A DNA stretch of 6,208 bases from contig CAMWRN010000151.1 in the NCBI GenBank assembly GCA_947176675.1, positions 1 through 6,208 on the forward strand, given 5' to 3'. Each line of letters opens with the position of its first letter. The stretch's first letter is position 1. This DNA comes from an uncultured Clostridia bacterium. GTDB taxonomy: Bacteria > Bacillota > Clostridia > Oscillospirales > Ruminococcaceae. This document shows, one piece after another, positions 1-6,208 of this stretch. The notes under the pieces were generated by a model, which was not told the DNA's origin, did no database searches, and was given only the letters and a program-made list of their open reading frames with translations. The translations under genes and the position numbers were made by a program.

Positions 1-241
1 CGTCCATGATTATTCTGCACATTTCCTTGCAGCAAAACGCTTTGCTGGCATAGCACACAAGTCCCGCACCGCCGTAGTAGCTGTCCATGGACTGCTTAAA
101 GCTTCGGCAGTTTTCGCGAATCAGATTCTCGTCCATAACGTAAAGCGGAGTGCCATACTCTTTTGCAAGCTCGACCGCGTCTATTCCTCCTATTGTAAGA
201 TGTCCCTTTTCATTCACCGCAAGATTTTTTGATACAAACAT
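1..241 (-). CDS. lysA: Diaminopimelate decarboxylase LysA, N-terminal part (cut by left edge)
   Basis: This is the first 80 codons of a gene that continues past the left edge. LysA is a cytosolic, PLP-dependent fold-type III enzyme that decarboxylates meso-diaminopimelate to L-lysine, the last step of the DAP route. The visible protein begins MFVSKNLAVNEKGHLTIGGI and carries the typical N-terminal LysA pattern of a short leader, then DAVELAKEYGTPLYVMDENL. The motif YASKAF follows, in which Lys67 would form the Schiff base with PLP. The start is supported by AAAGGAG seven bases upstream of the ATG. The gene begins 44 bases after the stop of the acetyltransferase on the same strand, so the two are probably cotranscribed. 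The C-terminal half, with the substrate-binding and cofactor Cys/Tyr residues, is not visible. A related fold-type III decarboxylase (ornithine/arginine or carboxynorspermidine type) is possible but matches this N-terminus less well. Confidence 0.88.
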   Translation of the reverse strand, partial: MFVSKNLAVNEKGHLTIGGIDAVELAKEYGTPLYVMDENLIRENCRSFKQSMDSYYGGAGLVCYASKAFCCKEMCRIIMD

Positions 242-285
242 CTTTATGCTCCTTTCAAAATTTTGATCGCATCTCATTGCTGCTG

Positions 286-786
286 TTACAGACATTTTTC
301 CATAAGGAAAAATCTGCCCATTCTCCATTCTGCCGATCCTGCCTTTTCGTATCCGCTGTTCAGATACAAAGCCAATGCAGACGGATTATCACTGAACACA
401 TCAAGCCGTATCGCCTCAACGCCGGAGCTTTTCAGTTCGGCTTCAATATGCTTTAAGGTATTTTTTGCGATTCCCATTTTCTGATATTTCGGGTCAACGC
501 ATAATCTGTGAATAATACGGTATTCGCAGTCCAAATATTTCCAACGGCATTTGCCGTATTCATCATCGCATTCCCTGTTTATTACGTACAGAACGGCTAT
601 ACCGCCGTCCAGAGTACCTACAAACAACTCGCCATTTGATATGTCCTCGGCAAAAACTTCCCGCGACGGATACACATTATCCCACTGGAAAATTTTGTTT
701 TTCTCCATACTTTCTATCGCCCTGCCGATCAAGCTGCAAATAGCATCAAGATCGCTTTCTTCGGCAGATCTGTATTTGATTTCCAT
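286..786 (-). CDS. GNAT-family N-acetyltransferase
   Basis: This 166-residue protein is a complete single-domain GNAT enzyme, predicted to transfer acetyl from acetyl-CoA to an unknown amine. Motif A is at about residues 94-107: RLCVDP, then the acetyl-CoA pyrophosphate loop QKMGIA, which fits Q/R-x-x-G-x-G/A. Motif B is at about 128-150, with LDVFSDNPSALALYLNSGYE, the usual C-terminal Asn/Tyr signature. The N-terminus (IKYRSAEESDLDAICSLI) is the usual first strand and helix. A longer in-frame start at 810 adds eight residues, but no ribosome binding site precedes it. The ATG at 784-786 has GGAG seven bases upstream, so I prefer it. The gene stands between a good promoter (848-876) and lysA. 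The substrate cannot be told from sequence. Linkage to lysA may be incidental and is not evidence of a role in lysine synthesis. Confidence 0.87.
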   Translation of the reverse strand: MEIKYRSAEESDLDAICSLIGRAIESMEKNKIFQWDNVYPSREVFAEDISNGELFVGTLDGGIAVLYVINRECDDEYGKCRWKYLDCEYRIIHRLCVDPKYQKMGIAKNTLKHIEAELKSSGVEAIRLDVFSDNPSALALYLNSGYEKAGSAEWRMGRFFLMEKCL

Positions 787-847
787 TTTATTCTCCAATC
801 TTGTGGACATTATTCAAGCGTTAAAAATTACCTGTAGTTATAATATT

Positions 848-876
848 ATAATACACAATTTATAATAATTTGTCAA
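848..876 (-). promoter_or_regulatory. Sigma-A-type promoter for the acetyltransferase-lysA unit
   Basis: Read on the minus strand, TTGACA (871-876) is a perfect -35 box. It is followed by a 17-base AT-rich spacer and TATTAT (848-853), a one-mismatch -10 box. Predicted transcription would start near 841, giving a leader of about 55 bases before the preferred ATG at 786. The promoter sits immediately downstream of the terminator-like hairpin that ends the engB transcript, which supports a new transcription unit here. A second TATAAT-like hexamer three bases downstream would need a 20-base spacer and is less likely. Confidence 0.8.
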
Positions 877-887
877 TATCAGAACCC

Positions 888-924
888 AAAAATTTTGCAG
901 GAATTCCAAACATTCCTGCAAAAT
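888..924 (-). terminator. Intrinsic terminator after engB
   Basis: A perfect 13-base inverted repeat (892-904 with 912-924; ATTTTGCAGGAAT and its complement) encloses a seven-base loop. On the minus strand it is followed by a T-run covering 892-888. It lies about 60 bases past the engB stop codon and just before the next promoter, so it probably ends the clpP-clpX-lon-engB transcript. The core GCAGGAAT stem is moderately GC-rich and the T-run is only five bases long, so termination may be incomplete. On the plus strand no T-run follows the stem directly, so it looks unidirectional. Confidence 0.72.
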
Positions 925-987
925 ACATTTATTATCAGCACATTTCAGCCTATGGTTTGTAAAAATTGTGCATATCTTCAGAACTGT

Positions 988-1581
988 TCATTCATTTTCA
1001 AATGCAGTCGCTTCTTCGATGACCGCACGTATTTTATCCGCACCCTCGCCCGTTACAGAGGAAAACTCTATGGTCTCAATACTGTCAAAATAAGGTATTT
1101 CATTTGCAAAACCTGCCATTCGCTCCTCACGCTGACGTTTGGAAAGCTTATCCGCCTTTGTGAAAATTATTACAAAAGGCTGCTCACGTTCGATGAGAAA
1201 ATCAATCATCTGCAAATCGTCCGCGGAAGGCGGGTGACGCATATCCACAAGCTGCATTACAAGCGCTATGTCCCTGTCGGAAGTGAGATATCCCTCAATA
1301 AGCCCCGACCACCTTTTCTTGTCGCTTTTGGAAACCTTTGCATATCCGTATCCCGGCAAGTCTGCCAGATAAATATCGTCAACCGTGTAAAAATTTATCG
1401 TAGCAGTCTTGCCCGGAACGGACGACACCCTCGCAAGATTTTTTCTGTTGAAAATCTTATTTATAAGCGAGGACTTTCCCACGTTGGAACGTCCCGAAAA
1501 CGCCACCTCTGGCTTTTCACAGTCGGGTATCTGATCAAATCTGCCGTATGAAGCGTAAAACTCCGCTTTGTTAAAATTCAT
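988..1581 (-). CDS. engB: Ribosome biogenesis GTPase EngB (YsxC/YihA family)
   Basis: This 197-residue protein matches the usual length of the family (about 195-210). EngB is a TRAFAC-class GTPase needed for late assembly of the 50S ribosomal subunit and is essential in several bacteria. The G-motifs are all visible: G1 GRSNVGKS (30-37), the G2 region GKTATINFY (57-65), G3 DLPGYG (74-79), G4 TKAD (141-144) and G5 SSVTGEG (174-180). The VSSVPGKT and LADLPGYGYA stretches are diagnostic of EngB rather than Era or Der. An in-frame ATG at 1650 would add 23 residues, but those would be encoded by the intergenic hairpin and do not resemble the family. The ATG at 1579-1581 gives the canonical MNFNKAEFYASYG start and has AAAGGA about nine to ten bases upstream. 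It follows lon by 75 bases, the common arrangement in Firmicutes, and is probably cotranscribed with it. Confidence 0.96.
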   Translation of the reverse strand: MNFNKAEFYASYGRFDQIPDCEKPEVAFSGRSNVGKSSLINKIFNRKNLARVSSVPGKTATINFYTVDDIYLADLPGYGYAKVSKSDKKRWSGLIEGYLTSDRDIALVMQLVDMRHPPSADDLQMIDFLIEREQPFVIIFTKADKLSKRQREERMAGFANEIPYFDSIETIEFSSVTGEGADKIRAVIEEATAFENE

Positions 1582-1614
1582 AAAATGCGTTCCTTTCACT
1601 TGTCTTAAACCCAC

Positions 1615-1645
1615 CGGGACGGTACTTCCCCGTCCCTTAGTCCCG
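1615..1645 (-). other. Intercistronic GC-rich stem-loop with two alternative pairings, between lon and engB
   Basis: In the minus-strand transcript, GGGACGG (1630-1636) can pair with CCGTCCC (1616-1622) across a seven-base loop. Alternatively, CGGGAC (1640-1645) can pair with GTCCCG (1615-1620). The two helices use the same 3' arm, so they exclude each other. No T-run follows in the transcript direction (the T-run lies upstream), so this is not a standard terminator. It may stabilise or process the lon-engB message, or it may be a remnant of a small dispersed repeat. It is the most GC-rich patch in an otherwise ordinary gap. Confidence 0.6.
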
Positions 1646-1656
1646 TACAAAAAAGA

Positions 1657-4059
1657 TTACGAGCTTGCCACGCTGCGATTCTCACGGCTTTCGCTGCTCT
1701 CCGAACGCTTAGGCTTAATGTATTTCGGTTCAGTTTTTTCGAGAGCAACTTCCAGAACATCGGAAATTCTTTCGGCGTACACAAAGTTGATGTTTTCTTT
1801 TACCACCTTGTCTACTTCCTCCAGATCGCCCTTGTTTGCGGCGGGAATTATCACCGTCTTCATACCCGCTTTATAGGCAGCCATTGTCTTTTCGCGGAGT
1901 CCTCCGATAGGCAGAACCTTTCCGTGGAGAGTTATCTCGCCCGTCATCGCAACGTCGTGACGAACGGGAATATTTGCCAGCGCGGATACCAACGCAGTAG
2001 TCATTGTAACACCGGCAGACGGACCGTCCTTAGGGGTGGCACCCTCAGGCGCATGAATATGAATATCCTTTTCCTTGTAGAAATCGGACGAAATACCGTA
2101 CTTGTCGGAAATTCCCCTGACATAGCTGACAGCTATCTTCGCACTCTCTTTCATAACGTCACCCAAAGAACCCGTGGTCTCGATAGTACCCTTTCCGTCG
2201 AACACGGAAACCTCCAACGGCATTACTACGCCGCCCACGGACGTCCATGCAAGACCGTTTACCAGACCGATCTCATTGCTCTTGGAATATTCGTCGTCAA
2301 GATATTTTTTAGCTCCGAGGAACTGCTCAACGTTTCTTTCACCGATACGGACGGATTTTTTCTCACCGCTTACGATAAGCTTTGCGGACTTCCTGCAAAG
2401 CTCGGCAATTCGACGTTCAAGAGTTCTCACACCCGCTTCTTTGGTGTAGTTGTCTATAATGGTGTAGAGCGCATCGTCAGTGATCTTCAGCATGACAGCT
2501 TTCAGACCGTTCGCTTTAAGCTGCTTTGGAACAAGATGTTCCTTTGCGATATGGAACTTTTCCTCGCGGGTATAGCTTGTTATCTCGATAACGTCCATAC
2601 GGTCGAGGAGCGGCGGATCAATTGTCTGCGTGGTGTTCGCCGTGGTAACGAAAAGTACATTGCTCAGATCGAAAGGAACTTCTATATAGTGGTCACGGAA
2701 AGCATTGTTCTGCTCACTGTCAAGAACTTCCAGAAGTGCGGAGGAGGGGTCTCCCCTCATATCGTGAGTAAGCTTGTCGATCTCGTCAAGAAGTATAAGC
2801 GGATTATTGCTTCCAGCCAGCTTCATGGCGTTGATTATCCTGCCCGGCATTGCGCCTATGTAGGTCTTTCTGTGACCGCGGATATCGGATTCGTCCCGTA
2901 CTCCTCCGAGAGAAACTCTCTGGTATTTTTTACCCAGCGCAGAAGCAATGGATTTACCGATAGAAGTTTTTCCCACGCCCGGAGGTCCAACTAAACAGAT
3001 AATCTGTCCCTTGATATCGGGCTTAAGCTCTCTGACCGCAATGTTCTCCAGAATTCTTTCCTTGACCTTTTCGAGACCGTAGTGATCCTTATCGAGAGCG
3101 GCTTTGACCTTGTTTATATCATTTTTGTCCTTTGTGGACTTGTTCCACGGCAGTTCCAGAACGTTGTCAAGATAGTTGCGTATAACAAACGCTTCCTGAG
3201 AGGACTGTGACATTCTGTTGAGTCTGTCGGCTTCTTTCAGAAGCTTGGTTCTTGTCTCTTCCGAAAGGTCAAGCTTCATGATCGCCTCGGTGTATTCGTC
3301 AACCTCGTCCTGATACTCTTCGTCCTCGCCGAGCTGACTTGCTATGGCTTTCATCTGCTCGCGCAGATAGTATTCCCTCTGACTGTTGTCAATCTGATCA
3401 CGTACCCTTGCCTGAATGTGCCGCTCGATATCCAGCACTTCAACCTCCCGTGAGATCATCGCAAGAAGCATTCCCAAACGGGAAATTATATGACTTTCTT
3501 CAAGGAGCATTTCCTTGTCCTCGACTGCAAGAGGAATATTGAACACAAGTGTTTCAAAAACCTTGAACGGATCTTTTTCGTCCATGATAGACGAAACAAG
3601 CTCTTTGGGCATTCTCGGCATGAGCATCGAGTACTGATAGAACGCCTGCTTTATGGCACGGATAACAGCTTCGATCTCAATCTCGTCTGTGCGCAGTCTG
3701 GTTATCTCGGGGAAGGGTTTGATATCTGCAATGAGATACGGTTCGCTCTCAACGATATCGAGCAGCTTCGCCCTGTATTTTCCCTCCACAAGCACACGGG
3801 TAATGCCGTCCGCACCTTTAAGTGTCTGCCTGATCTCGGCAACAACGCCAACGCGATATAGATCCTTAACTGACGGATCCTCCACAATGTCGTCCTTTTG
3901 AGTGGCAAGAAAAATCATTTTGTCATTTTTCAAAGCCGCTTTAAGCGCGGACTCTGACTTTTCCCGCGATACATCGAAATGCATAACTATATTGGGGAAA
4001 ACAACAACGCCTCTCATCGCCAGAGCGGGGATAGATGTTTTCTCAAGCTTTGTCCTCAT
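1657..4059 (-). CDS. lon: ATP-dependent protease La, LonA type
   Basis: This is a complete 800-residue LonA, slightly longer than B. subtilis LonA (774) and E. coli Lon (784). Lon is a cytosolic homohexameric AAA+ serine protease that degrades misfolded proteins and selected regulators. The LAN substrate-binding domain (IPALAMRGVVVFPN onward) covers about residues 8-205, followed by the helical and coiled-coil linker to about 310. The AAA+ module has Walker A GPPGVGKT (358-365), Walker B LILLDEID (421-428), sensor-1 Asn475, arginine finger Arg487 in LLDRMDVIE, and sensor-2 Arg545 in GVRTLERR. The protease domain has the Ser-Lys dyad: Ser681 in DGPSAG and Lys724 in LREK. There is no transmembrane segment, which separates it from LonB. 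The last 16 or so residues form a Ser/Arg/Glu-rich tail past the fold. The start has AGGAGG five bases upstream. It has its own promoter (4111-4139). Confidence 0.98.
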   Translation of the reverse strand: MRTKLEKTSIPALAMRGVVVFPNIVMHFDVSREKSESALKAALKNDKMIFLATQKDDIVEDPSVKDLYRVGVVAEIRQTLKGADGITRVLVEGKYRAKLLDIVESEPYLIADIKPFPEITRLRTDEIEIEAVIRAIKQAFYQYSMLMPRMPKELVSSIMDEKDPFKVFETLVFNIPLAVEDKEMLLEESHIISRLGMLLAMISREVEVLDIERHIQARVRDQIDNSQREYYLREQMKAIASQLGEDEEYQDEVDEYTEAIMKLDLSEETRTKLLKEADRLNRMSQSSQEAFVIRNYLDNVLELPWNKSTKDKNDINKVKAALDKDHYGLEKVKERILENIAVRELKPDIKGQIICLVGPPGVGKTSIGKSIASALGKKYQRVSLGGVRDESDIRGHRKTYIGAMPGRIINAMKLAGSNNPLILLDEIDKLTHDMRGDPSSALLEVLDSEQNNAFRDHYIEVPFDLSNVLFVTTANTTQTIDPPLLDRMDVIEITSYTREEKFHIAKEHLVPKQLKANGLKAVMLKITDDALYTIIDNYTKEAGVRTLERRIAELCRKSAKLIVSGEKKSVRIGERNVEQFLGAKKYLDDEYSKSNEIGLVNGLAWTSVGGVVMPLEVSVFDGKGTIETTGSLGDVMKESAKIAVSYVRGISDKYGISSDFYKEKDIHIHAPEGATPKDGPSAGVTMTTALVSALANIPVRHDVAMTGEITLHGKVLPIGGLREKTMAAYKAGMKTVIIPAANKGDLEEVDKVVKENINFVYAERISDVLEVALEKTEPKYIKPKRSESSESRENRSVASS

Positions 4060-4072
4060 AATAACCTCCTGC

Positions 4073-4086
4073 GTCGAAAAATCGAC
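4073..4086 (-). promoter_or_regulatory. Small stem-loop in the lon leader, just upstream of the ribosome binding site
   Basis: GTCGA (4082-4086 read on the minus strand) pairs perfectly with TCGAC (4073-4077) around a TTTT loop. It sits in the predicted lon leader, about three bases before AGGAGG. A five-pair stem here could tune access to the ribosome binding site or stabilise the 5' end. It is short, and a chance occurrence is possible. Confidence 0.4.
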
Positions 4087-4110
4087 ATAAATTATCGTAA
4101 TACACTATCT

Positions 4111-4139
4111 ATTATATATTATATCTTCGGATTTTTCAA
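4111..4139 (-). promoter_or_regulatory. Sigma-A-type promoter of lon
   Basis: On the minus strand, TTGAAA (4134-4139) is followed by a 17-base spacer and a perfect TATAAT (4111-4116). Transcription would start near 4104, giving a leader of about 45 bases. This allows lon-engB to be expressed apart from clpP-clpX. I looked for a CtsR box (tandem GGTCAAA heptads) and for CIRCE (TTAGCACTC with its complement) around it and saw neither. Confidence 0.82.
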
Positions 4140-4221
4140 GTAACAATTTAAGATAACAAATTTAGTATTTATCGTCTTTGTAAAAAAATAATGAATAATT
4201 ACATACAATAAATTAACTGAA

Positions 4222-4321
4222 AATGCGTTTTTTGATATCGGGTACACGACCGAATGTCAGAAGGCACAATGACCCCCGTCCCCTAACGATCATGTATCAG
4301 GATGAAATCAAAAAACGCATT
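4222..4321 (-). repeat. 100-base element with perfect 15-base terminal inverted repeats (long imperfect hairpin) after clpX
   Basis: The ends AATGCGTTTTTTGAT (4222-4236) and ATCAAAAAACGCATT (4307-4321) are perfect inverted complements. Inside them, 4243-4252 and 4287-4296 form a second ten-pair helix in the minus-strand RNA, with two G-U wobbles that would be A-C mismatches in a plus-strand RNA. A third short helix (GTCA/TGAC, 4256-4259 with 4270-4273) lies at the tip. The outer arm begins four bases after the clpX stop. No T-run follows on the minus strand, so it is not a standard terminator. I see no clear target-site duplication at its ends. It may be a 3'-UTR RNA structure, or a miniature mobile or REP-like element. 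Confidence 0.75.
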
Positions 4322-4325
4322 ATTT

Positions 4326-5600
4326 TTATTTCTTCAGAATTTTCTTTTTTCCGATTTTTGCCAACGGCTTTACATCTTCCGTAACGCACTCTTCCGTAAC
4401 AGTAAGTCCGCATACATCGTTATCAGACGGCAAATCAAACATTGACTGCTGTAAAATTTTCTCAACAATCGAACGCAGACCGCGCGCACCGGTTTTCTGC
4501 TCAATAGCCTTTCTTGCAATAGCTTTCATAGCCTCCGGTTCAATGTTAAGCTCAATACCGTCAAGCTCAAACAGCTTCTTGTACTGCTTTACAAGTGAGT
4601 TTTTCGGTTCTGTGAGAATCCTTGTCAGCATGCCCTCATCAAGCTCGTCAAGAACTGTTATAACTGGCATACGTCCGACCAATTCAGGAATCATTCCGTA
4701 CTTTACAAAATCCTGATGGATAACTTCCTTGTAAATACCGTCAGACTTTTCAGCCTTTGTTCTGATATCCGCGCCGAATCCCATTGAGGACGACTCAGTA
4801 CGCTTTTGGATAATTTTGTCAAGACCATCAAAAGCTCCGCCGCAAATAAACAGGATATTTTTGGTATCTACATGAATAAATTCCTGATTCGGATGTTTTC
4901 TTCCGCCCTGAGGAGGAACGTTTGAAACTGTTCCCTCAACTATTTTGAGCAGAGCCTGCTGAACGCCCTCGCCGCTTACGTCGCGGGTAATGGAGGTATT
5001 CTCGGATTTTCTTGCGATCTTGTCGATCTCATCAATATAAATAATTCCGCGCTGAGCCGCTTCAACATTGAAATCGGCAGCCTGAAGAAGTCTTACAAGA
5101 ACGTTTTCAACATCGTCGCCCACATATCCCGCCTCGGTGAGAGTGGTAGCATCGGCAATAGCAAAAGGAACTTGCAGTATCTTCGCCAGAGTCTGTGCAA
5201 GAATAGTTTTTCCCACGCCTGTAGGACCAACAAGAATAACATTGCTCTTCTGAAGCTCCACATCGTCAGTGTCCATTTGACTGTTAATGCGCTTATAGTG
5301 GTTGTAGACCGCAACCGAAAGCGCGATCTTCGCCTCATCCTGACCGATAACATATTCGTCAAGATATTTTTTTATCTCCGCAGGCTTCATCAGCTTTAAC
5401 GGTTTCAATGGCTGCGGCTTAAGATTTCTGCTGTCGGCATAGCTTGGAACTACAAGATCGTTTGCCACAAGCATTTCGTAGCAGTATGTCACGCAATCGT
5501 CGCATATATTGCACGCTCCCGCCGAAAACATATTCAACACCTTGTTTTCGGGCTTGCCGCAAAAACCGCATCTTTTTAAAGTTTTATCATTTCCGGCCAT
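4326..5600 (-). CDS. clpX: ATP-dependent Clp protease ATP-binding subunit ClpX
   Basis: This complete 424-residue protein has the usual ClpX length. ClpX forms an AAA+ hexamer that recognises tagged substrates, unfolds them and threads them into ClpP. The N-terminal C4 zinc-binding domain uses Cys11, Cys14, Cys33 and Cys36. The AAA+ core has Walker A GPTGVGKT (125-132), Walker B IIYIDEID (186-193), the substrate-gripping pore loop GYVG (158-161), the RKH loop (234-236), arginine finger Arg310 in PELVGR, and sensor-2 Arg373 in GARGLR. The ClpP-docking loop reads MGF (273-275), a mild variant of the common IGF/LGF tripeptide that should still dock. The tail is lysine-rich. The ATG has GGAG eight bases upstream, placed right after the clpP stop, with 16 bases between the genes, so expression is probably coupled. 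The stop is followed at once by the 100-base hairpin element. Confidence 0.98.
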   Translation of the reverse strand: MAGNDKTLKRCGFCGKPENKVLNMFSAGACNICDDCVTYCYEMLVANDLVVPSYADSRNLKPQPLKPLKLMKPAEIKKYLDEYVIGQDEAKIALSVAVYNHYKRINSQMDTDDVELQKSNVILVGPTGVGKTILAQTLAKILQVPFAIADATTLTEAGYVGDDVENVLVRLLQAADFNVEAAQRGIIYIDEIDKIARKSENTSITRDVSGEGVQQALLKIVEGTVSNVPPQGGRKHPNQEFIHVDTKNILFICGGAFDGLDKIIQKRTESSSMGFGADIRTKAEKSDGIYKEVIHQDFVKYGMIPELVGRMPVITVLDELDEGMLTRILTEPKNSLVKQYKKLFELDGIELNIEPEAMKAIARKAIEQKTGARGLRSIVEKILQQSMFDLPSDNDVCGLTVTEECVTEDVKPLAKIGKKKILKK

Positions 5601-5616
5601 ACATCAAACTCCAGAC

Positions 5617-6204
5617 TTATCTTGTAAAAATAACCTTGTCGACCAGACCGTACTCAGCAGCTTCGGCAGCGGTCATAAAGTTATCGCGTTCCGTATCTTC
5701 GCGGATAGTTTCTATAGGCTTGCCTGTGTTCTGTGCGATGATACGGTTAAGGTTCTCTCTTGTTCTGACCAGATGATCGGAACGTATTTTTATATCGGTA
5801 CACTGACCGGACAATCCACCTGAAATAAGCGGTTGATGGATCATTATTTCCGAATTGGGAAGCGCGAGTCTCTTACCCTTAGCTCCTGACGAAAGCAGAA
5901 AAGCTCCCATTGAGGCAGCAAGACCTATACAGATCGTAGACACATCGCACTTGATATACTGCATAGTGTCATAAATTGCCATTCCTGCGGTAACCGAGCC
6001 TCCGGGACTGTTGATATAGAGACAGATGTCCTTTTCGGGATCCTGACTTTCCAGATACAAAAGCTGGGAGACTACCAGACTTGCCGAAGTATCGTTTACT
6101 TCCTCGGAAAGCATGACGATCCTGTCCTCCAGAAGCATGGAGAAAATATCCTGAGAACGCTCTCCTCTTCCCGTTTGTCTGACAACATAAGGTACTAAAC
6201 TCAT
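5617..6204 (-). CDS. clpP: ATP-dependent Clp protease proteolytic subunit ClpP
   Basis: This complete 195-residue protein has the normal family length. ClpP forms a barrel of two stacked heptamers whose inner serine-protease sites degrade polypeptides fed by ClpX (and by ClpC/ClpA-type partners elsewhere). The triad is Ser98 in GLAASMGA, His123 in MIHQP and Asp174 in TERD. The oxyanion region SPGGS (66-70) is intact. The N-terminus MSLVPYVVRQTGRGER is the standard axial-loop start, with little or no propeptide. Only four bases lie upstream of the ATG in this window, so its ribosome binding site and promoter cannot be seen. The start is chosen by homology alone. Compared with E. coli ClpP there are two extra residues after MIHQP (LISGGLSGQ), common in Gram-positive-type ClpP. 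The gene is directly followed by clpX. Confidence 0.98.
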   Translation of the reverse strand: MSLVPYVVRQTGRGERSQDIFSMLLEDRIVMLSEEVNDTSASLVVSQLLYLESQDPEKDICLYINSPGGSVTAGMAIYDTMQYIKCDVSTICIGLAASMGAFLLSSGAKGKRLALPNSEIMIHQPLISGGLSGQCTDIKIRSDHLVRTRENLNRIIAQNTGKPIETIREDTERDNFMTAAEAAEYGLVDKVIFTR

Positions 6205-6208
6205 AAAA

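Noticed and set aside
255..266. 12-base palindrome TCAAAATTTTGA between the acetyltransferase and lysA
   Set aside because: A purely AT-rich short palindrome is expected often by chance in this base composition, and nothing else supports an operator.
787..810. Longer start of the acetyltransferase at 810 (eight extra residues)
   Set aside because: No ribosome binding site precedes that ATG, while the internal ATG at 784-786 has GGAG at good spacing and begins at the conserved first strand.
895..1551. Plus-strand open frame of 218 codons over engB
   Set aside because: It is an antisense shadow of engB and starts inside the terminator hairpin, with no recognisable protein family.
1582..1650. 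N-terminal extension of EngB starting at 1650
   Set aside because: The 23 extra residues would come from the GC-rich intergenic stem-loop, resemble no EngB, and lack a ribosome binding site. The ATG at 1581 gives the normal family start.
1924..2994. Long open reading frame on the plus strand inside lon (356 codons)
   Set aside because: It is antisense to the conserved AAA+ and protease domains of Lon, has no recognisable domain, and is explained by codon bias on the real strand.
4182..4188. A7 run (T7 on the minus strand) as a terminator tail
   Set aside because: No GC-containing hairpin lies immediately upstream of it in the transcript direction.
4222..4321. Reading the 100-base element as a simple clpX intrinsic terminator
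   Set aside because: The arms are separated by 70 bases, and the T-run required after the stem in the minus-strand direction is missing. T-rich bases follow only on the plus strand, where no gene is being transcribed.

Overview
The window is a chromosomal housekeeping segment with every recognisable gene on the minus strand. Transcription runs from the right edge to the left edge. In transcript order the genes are clpP, clpX, lon, engB (ysxC/yihA family), a GNAT-family acetyltransferase, and the 5' end of lysA, which is cut by the left edge. The run clpP-clpX-lon-engB is a familiar Clostridia/Firmicutes proteostasis cluster, commonly preceded by tig (trigger factor), which would lie just beyond the right edge. 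Protein sequences, AGGAGG-type ribosome binding sites, sigma-A-like promoters, AT-rich intergenic DNA and moderate GC in genes all suggest a low-to-moderate GC clostridial gut or rumen bacterium, perhaps Ruminococcus-like. The genus is inference only.

Right part (4326-6204): clpP and clpX are 16 bases apart, with the clpX ribosome binding site immediately after the clpP stop. They encode the peptidase and the zinc-finger AAA+ unfoldase of the ClpXP protease. The ClpP catalytic triad and all key ClpX motifs are intact.

Middle (4060-4325): a 266-base gap separates clpX from lon. It holds a 100-base imperfect hairpin with perfect 15-base ends that starts four bases after the clpX stop codon. 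It also holds a near-consensus sigma-A promoter for lon and a small stem-loop just before the lon ribosome binding site. No CtsR or CIRCE heat-shock operator was found here.

Left-middle (988-4059): lon encodes a complete 800-residue LonA protease. It is followed after 75 bases by engB, an essential-type GTPase of large-subunit ribosome assembly, and the gap contains a GC-rich stem-loop with two alternative pairings. An intrinsic terminator-like hairpin closes the cluster at about 888-924.

Left end (1-876): a fresh sigma-A promoter (TTGACA, 17 bases, TATTAT) lies just past that terminator. It probably drives a two-gene unit of the GNAT acetyltransferase and lysA.

Functionally, the window joins regulated proteolysis (ClpXP, Lon), ribosome biogenesis (EngB), and a separate lysine-biosynthesis unit. 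I see no defence system, phage, CRISPR or other novel multi-gene system. The least-explained parts are the two intergenic structured elements, which share the core CCCCGTCCC.
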